DNA of 23,751 nt. Source: CAYJBH01 sp964370605. Its GTDB lineage: Bacteria > Bacillota > Clostridia > Oscillospirales > Ruminococcaceae. The translations under genes were made by a program, and so were the position numbers. Each line of letters begins with the position of its first letter. The stretch's first letter is position 1. The notes beneath the pieces are model-generated. The model ran no database searches, was not told the origin of the DNA, and saw only the letters and a list, made by a program, of their open reading frames with translations. The stretch covers positions 1 through 23,751 of the forward strand of contig CAYJJX010000025.1 in the NCBI GenBank assembly GCA_964370605.1. Direction: 5' to 3'. Positions 22,719-23,751 of the stretch are shown in pieces.

Positions 22719-23751
22719 ATGGGACTGATCAAAGCGGCTCTCGGTGCAACAGGTGGCGTCCTTGCCGATCAATGGAAAGAATATTTTTATTGTGAATCGT
22801 TGCCAAATGAAATTTTGGTTAGCAAAGGACAAAAACGCACCTCCGGTAGAAGTTCAAACACAAAAGGTGAGGATAACATCATATCAAACGGCTCTGTCGT
22901 TGCAGTGGCAGACGGTCAATGTATGATTATCGTAGACAACGGTAAAATTACCGAGTTCTGCGCCGATCCCGGTGAATTTACATACGACAGCTCATCCGAG
23001 CCTTCACTATTCAGTGGTGAACTCGGCGAAGGTATCAAAAATACCTTCATAAATATCGGAAAGCGCTTCACCTTTGGTGGCCAGGCCGGCTCCGATCAAC
23101 GTGTGTACTACTTTAACACAAAAGAGATCATGGGCAACAAATACGGTACCCCGAGTCCGGTTCCCTTCCGTGTTGTGGACAAAAATGTTGGTCTTGACAT
23201 TGACATTTCTATCCGTTGTCACGGTGAATACTCTTATAAAGTTGTCGATCCGATGTTGTTCTACACAAATGTCTGCGGAAACATTTCCGGCGACTTTAAC
23301 CGCGAGGAGATCGATGGTCAGTTGAAAAGCGAATTGATGACTGCTCTTCAACCTGCATTCGCCAAAATCTCCGACATGGGTATTCGTTACAGCTCTCTTC
23401 CCGGTCATACTATGGAGCTGTCTGATGCTTTGAATGAAGTTCTCTCCAAAAAATGGGGTGAGCTCCGCGGAATAAAGATTCACTCTTTCGGTGTTTCTTC
23501 CGTCAAGGCCTCGGAAGAAGACGAGGATATGATCAAAGAACTTCAGCGCAATGCTGCATTCCGCAACCCAACTATGGCGGCGGCACATCTTGTCGGCGCA
23601 CAGGCATCCGCGATGCAATCCGCAGCACAAAACGAAGGCGGTGGCGGTGCCATGATGGGCTTTATGGGCATGAACATGGCAGGAAATGCCGGTGGAATGA
23701 ATGCACAAAACTTGTTTGCAATGGGTCAACAACAACAGCAACAGCAACAAC
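22719..23751 (+). CDS. SPFH domain protein, YdjI / virion-core-protein-like (C-terminus cut by right edge)
   Basis: The first 344 codons of a frame still open at the window end; the start follows AAGGAG by 8 bases. The protein begins MGLIKAALGATGGVLADQWK, continues EYFYCESLPNEILVSKGQKR, and has IISNGSVVAVADGQCMIIVDNGKITEF, then FTFGGQAGSDQRVYYFNTKE, KNVGLDIDISIRCHGEYSYK and WGELRGIKIHSFGVSSVK. This is the pattern of B. subtilis YdjI and the group labelled SPFH/virion core protein. These are cytoplasmic membrane-scaffold proteins; ydjI belongs to a pspA-containing envelope-stress operon (ydjFGHI). The C-terminal region (~290 on) is Ala/Gly/Met/Gln-rich and ends in a CAA/CAG-encoded Gln run; a zinc-ribbon tail often follows and would lie outside the window. 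The promoter bears the shared palindrome, suggesting control by the adjacent response regulator. Confidence 0.92.
   Translation, partial: MGLIKAALGATGGVLADQWKEYFYCESLPNEILVSKGQKRTSGRSSNTKGEDNIISNGSVVAVADGQCMIIVDNGKITEFCADPGEFTYDSSSEPSLFSGELGEGIKNTFINIGKRFTFGGQAGSDQRVYYFNTKEIMGNKYGTPSPVPFRVVDKNVGLDIDISIRCHGEYSYKVVDPMLFYTNVCGNISGDFNREEIDGQLKSELMTALQPAFAKISDMGIRYSSLPGHTMELSDALNEVLSKKWGELRGIKIHSFGVSSVKASEEDEDMIKELQRNAAFRNPTMAAAHLVGAQASAMQSAAQNEGGGGAMMGFMGMNMAGNAGGMNAQNLFAMGQQQQQQQQ
23725..23751 (+). repeat. CAA/CAG trinucleotide run encoding polyglutamine
   Basis: At least eight consecutive CAA or CAG codons run off the window at the end of the SPFH gene's low-complexity region. The full length cannot be seen. 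Confidence 0.7.

Noticed and set aside
23007..23750. A 247-codon open frame on the minus strand
   Set aside because: It lies fully opposite the SPFH gene, whose protein matches a known family, and the minus-strand product is rich in Cys, His and Val as expected of an antisense shadow.

Overview
The window looks like chromosomal DNA of a low-to-moderate GC Gram-positive bacterium, most likely a gut-associated member of the Clostridia. This is inferred from strong AGGAGG-type ribosome binding sites, TTGACA/TATAAT promoters (many with a TG extension of the -10), lipobox lipoproteins, a bile-salt/penicillin-acylase family hydrolase, a DUF6935 protein, and a sensor with a clostridial-type 7-TM histidine-kinase N-terminal domain. 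No phage, IS, CRISPR, tRNA or rRNA was recognised. I place 23 genes: 22 in the window or entering it plus a cut one at each edge counted among them, and one possible 17-codon leader ORF.

Left part (1-6802), mostly minus strand: the start of an unknown gene cut by the left edge; a three-gene operon (SatP/YaaH-type acetate transporter, Nudix hydrolase, Qnr-like pentapeptide-repeat protein) read from one good promoter at 2128-2156; a divergent AdaA-like methylphosphotriester sensor/regulator; a tandem HD + HD-GYP protein followed by a DUF71/Dph6-like ATP pyrophosphatase; a VOC-family protein with an HxlR regulator just upstream and a likely HxlR operator (GTAC-N6-GTAC) next to its promoter; and a small DUF1905 protein. 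The 5043-5485 gap holds an unexplained structured GC-rich segment and a 14-bp-stem terminator.

Middle part (7012-16569): a GerMN-like lipoprotein, an Eis-like GNAT acetyltransferase (minus), a second lipoprotein with a calcium-loop-like motif, a choloylglycine hydrolase family enzyme, an AI-2E family membrane protein and a DUF1848 protein (both minus), and glutaminyl-tRNA synthetase (glnS) ending in a textbook terminator.

Right part (16570-23751), all plus strand, is the most interesting: DUF6935 protein + rhomboid protease, then a three-gene signalling operon (sensor fusing a solute-binding-like domain, seven membrane helices and a degenerate kinase module; a real histidine kinase; a NarL/LuxR response regulator), then an SPFH/YdjI-like protein running off the edge. 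The promoters of the DUF6935-rhomboid unit and of the SPFH gene carry the same 20-bp palindrome, AATGTGCC-N4-GGCACATT, at activator-like positions. The geometry is that of a response-regulator box, so I propose that the response regulator encoded between them controls both units, forming a compact cell-envelope stress module. The link is inferred; the matching palindromes are seen directly.
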